A stretch of DNA of 5,925 nt, from NCBI GenBank assembly GCA_030705745.1, contig JAUZPT010000195.1:1-5925 (forward strand), written 5' to 3'. The notes below the pieces were generated by a model, which searched no databases, had not been told where the DNA came from, and saw nothing but the letters and a program-made list of their open reading frames with translations. This DNA is from Bacillota bacterium (GTDB lineage Bacteria; Bacillota; Bacilli; Bacillales; Cytobacillaceae). The translations under genes were made by a program, and so were the position numbers. The first letter of the stretch is position 1, and each line of letters begins with the position of its first letter. Of the stretch, positions 3,588 to 5,925 are shown piece after piece.

Positions 3588-5909
3588 AAGAATGGAATTA
3601 AAGAAAGTGTAGTGGCTAGTTTGCTAGTCTCTAGTGCATTCTTCCCGTTTATAAATTCAACTGTGTCTGCAGACGCTAAACCTAGCTCCCCGCATTCGGT
3701 ACTTCCAATGAATGTGGGAAAGATCAATTTTCAAAGTCTTAGAGGGAAGCCTTTAGTCGATGAGGATCAAGATTTGACTTATAAAGCTAAAAAGATCTAT
3801 AACGGTCCATCTAAGGATAAAACTTCAAAATGGGAGCAGTTAGGGAATGGTCCGATAATGGAGACAGGACAGAATCAATCCCGATCGGATTCAGGAAGAG
3901 TTACCAGCATAGCGATTGCAGAGTCTAAAAAAGGTAAAACCCTGTACTTAGGTTCAGCTGGTGGTGTATGGAGTTCTTCTAATGAGGGGAGTTCTTGGAC
4001 TCCGCTAACTGACGATCAAGTTTCCTTGTCAACAGGAAGTGTAACTGTTGATCCCAATAACAAAGATATACTTTATGTCGGAACAGGGGAACAAAACTTT
4101 AGCAATGATTCCCGTTATGGAGAGGGAGTACTGAAATCTACGGATAGCGGGAAAACTTGGATCGTTCTTGGAGCTGACATATTTGCTGGACAGCATATTG
4201 GAAAAGTAGCTGTTGACCCACATAATTCATCTGCACTCTGGGTTGCAGCAGATAAGGGCCTATTTTATTCCAATGATGGGGGAAGTACTTGGGTACGTTC
4301 CCTTGGATGGACGGTCACAAGAGGAGGAGCTCCAAAACGCTGTAATGATGTGTATGTGGATGTAAATAATCCTGGGACAGTTTATGCTAGTTTTACTCGT
4401 TATGGATTATGGAAAAGTACTGATAATGGAGAAACTTGGAATCTTTTGGGAAATCAACAAGATGGAACGGGGCTTCCCGTTTGGCGTTATTTTTTTAATA
4501 TGAAAATGTATCGCGCTTCTATGGCAGTTGTTGAAGGAACGAATTCTTCGGAGGATACCATTTACACAAATTTTTCTGATGACACTGGAGAATCGATGGG
4601 GTTTTTCGTGAGTAAGGATGGAGGAGGAACTTGGACAGAACTAAATAATGTTCCTCCCTATTTAGACAGCCAGTTTAGCTACACTGGTACATTCGATCCA
4701 ACCAACGCTTTCGGCCAAGGATTTTATGACAATGTGATAGCCGTGGATCCTACTAATAAAAATCATATCTTGGCGGGTGGAATCACCCTGGTTGAATCAA
4801 AAGATGGTGGTAATACATGGAGAGTTCTTGATTTCTTTGATCAACAGGCACCACAAGTTGCAAATCTTCATCCAGACCAACATGCAATTATCTTTGATTC
4901 CAAAGGGAATGCATATATAGGTAACGATGGAGGAATTTTTGTTGAAACGAAAGATGGCAATTGGGAAAACTTAAATACTAATTTGCAAACAGCTACATTT
5001 AACCCTGGAATAAGTGTGATGGACAACGGTGAAGCTGTTTTTGCAGGAGCGCAAGATAATGGAACCAGCCTTCTAAAAGGCGAATCGAAATGGAACCAAA
5101 AATTGGATGGGGATGGAGGATATACGTATTTAGATCCGAAAAATGGACGGACAATGTTTGCAGAGACTGAAGGTGGCAGAATACAGCGTTCAATCGACGG
5201 GGGGAAAACTTGGAATCAAGCAATGCCGAATTATCTTAATCCATATTCTGTTCCGTTCTTAACTCCATTCGTTGTACAACCAGATTCTAAAAATCCTTCT
5301 TACCATGATGTACGTGTTGGTGGGGATCGAGTGTATAGAAGTACAGATGACGGGATGAGTTATACCGATATCAGCCCGCAATTTTTATATAATGATTATA
5401 TATTTGATACGATTACAGCAATTAGTCAATCCCCTACAAATCCAGATGTAATTTACGTTGGAACTCTTTATGGCCAGGTATATGCGACATTTGATGGCGG
5501 TGGGAAGTATAAAGATCACTGGAAGCTTATAACTCCATTTAATGGGGATTATACTTACGGCGCGGACCCATTAGCAAACGTCTCATCTATCGCAATTAAT
5601 CCTAAAAACGATAAGGAAGTTACGGTTGTATATGGTAGCCCGGGATATTGGGAACCTAACCATTATGGGAATAACAATCACGTATTTTATAACCAAGATA
5701 CTACATCAAATTTAGTCGACTGGTTAAATATTTCTGACAACCTACCGATTTCATATGTTGATTCTGCTACGTACATCGGGAATGCAGTAGTAGTAGGAAC
5801 AGAACAAGGTGTGTATATGGCTCCATCTGGAACATCCAACTGGGCAAAATTAGGGGCTGGACTTCCAAATGTCACTGTGACAAGTCTTGTTTATACAGGC
5901 AAAGAGTAG
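3585..5909 (+). CDS. Secreted Asp-box (BNR) beta-propeller protein, frame ending at an amber codon
   Basis: From ATG 3585 the product is 774 residues. It has a Sec signal peptide: a charged MKNGIKES start, a hydrophobic core at about 9-23, and probable cleavage after SADA near residue 31. The rest is a repeat-built beta-propeller of the sortilin/VPS10-like BNR type. Asp-box motifs (S-x-D/N-x-G-x-x-W) occur at about residues 131, 185, 229, 278, 343, 405 and 536, with degenerate copies near 586 and 635. The HPDQHA (429-434) and GNDGGIF (446-452) signatures are also typical of this family. There is no sialidase FRIP/arginine-triad pattern, so an exo-sialidase label would be unsafe. A secreted binding or scaffolding role, or polysaccharide degradation, is possible; the substrate is unknown. 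The frame stops at TAG 5907-5909, yet the following codons read LIAGT, the usual start of the closing propeller strand, suggesting a truncation. Confidence 0.85.
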   Translation: MKNGIKESVVASLLVSSAFFPFINSTVSADAKPSSPHSVLPMNVGKINFQSLRGKPLVDEDQDLTYKAKKIYNGPSKDKTSKWEQLGNGPIMETGQNQSRSDSGRVTSIAIAESKKGKTLYLGSAGGVWSSSNEGSSWTPLTDDQVSLSTGSVTVDPNNKDILYVGTGEQNFSNDSRYGEGVLKSTDSGKTWIVLGADIFAGQHIGKVAVDPHNSSALWVAADKGLFYSNDGGSTWVRSLGWTVTRGGAPKRCNDVYVDVNNPGTVYASFTRYGLWKSTDNGETWNLLGNQQDGTGLPVWRYFFNMKMYRASMAVVEGTNSSEDTIYTNFSDDTGESMGFFVSKDGGGTWTELNNVPPYLDSQFSYTGTFDPTNAFGQGFYDNVIAVDPTNKNHILAGGITLVESKDGGNTWRVLDFFDQQAPQVANLHPDQHAIIFDSKGNAYIGNDGGIFVETKDGNWENLNTNLQTATFNPGISVMDNGEAVFAGAQDNGTSLLKGESKWNQKLDGDGGYTYLDPKNGRTMFAETEGGRIQRSIDGGKTWNQAMPNYLNPYSVPFLTPFVVQPDSKNPSYHDVRVGGDRVYRSTDDGMSYTDISPQFLYNDYIFDTITAISQSPTNPDVIYVGTLYGQVYATFDGGGKYKDHWKLITPFNGDYTYGADPLANVSSIAINPKNDKEVTVVYGSPGYWEPNHYGNNNHVFYNQDTTSNLVDWLNISDNLPISYVDSATYIGNAVVVGTEQGVYMAPSGTSNWAKLGAGLPNVTVTSLVYTGKE

Positions 5910-5925
5910 CTTATTGCTGGAACAT

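Noticed and set aside
3585..5909. Annotation as an exo-alpha-sialidase on the basis of the Asp boxes.
   Set aside because: Asp boxes are structural. The FRIP motif and arginine triad needed for sialidase catalysis were not seen.

Overview
This window looks like chromosomal DNA from a low-GC, spore-forming Bacillaceae bacterium (Bacillus, Neobacillus or similar). The support is the AT-rich sequence, strong AGGAGG-type ribosome binding sites, a sporulation-type orphan histidine kinase, and GTGACAGGCACC palindromes next to a Y1 transposase, a combination I associate with Bacillus genomes. Genus and species cannot be fixed from the window.

Layout, left to right. (1) Positions 1-336 hold the 3' end of a glyoxalase-like VOC metalloprotein gene. 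(2) Positions 406-718 form a compact, self-contained unit: an extended -10 promoter, a class I cyclic di-GMP (GEMM-I) riboswitch, a leader that can mask or expose the Shine-Dalgarno sequence, a 41-residue single-helix membrane microprotein, and an intrinsic terminator. (3) A convergent gene on the minus strand (799-996) encodes a 65-residue two-helix membrane protein with its own terminator. A further hairpin sits between the two facing terminators. (4) Positions 1010-1402 carry no convincing gene, but contain a 161-bp segment bounded by a perfect 16-bp inverted repeat with more repeats nested inside. (5) Positions 1403-2653 encode a membrane sensor histidine kinase with a 5TM-LYT-type sensor and no adjacent response regulator. 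(6) Positions 2662-3440 are a REP/RAYT-type module: an intact Y1 (HUH) transposase with two long palindromes and one orphan half-palindrome of the same family. (7) Positions 3585-5909 encode a secreted Asp-box beta-propeller protein. Its reading frame ends at an amber codon but appears to continue beyond it to the window edge.

The genes are mostly separate transcription units and do not form one pathway. Two parts of the window relate to lifestyle switching: the c-di-GMP riboswitch with its microprotein, and the KinB-like kinase. A direct link between them is only speculation. The best leads are the riboswitch-microprotein unit, the structured 1161-1321 segment, the transposase with its palindromes, and the amber codon in the propeller gene.
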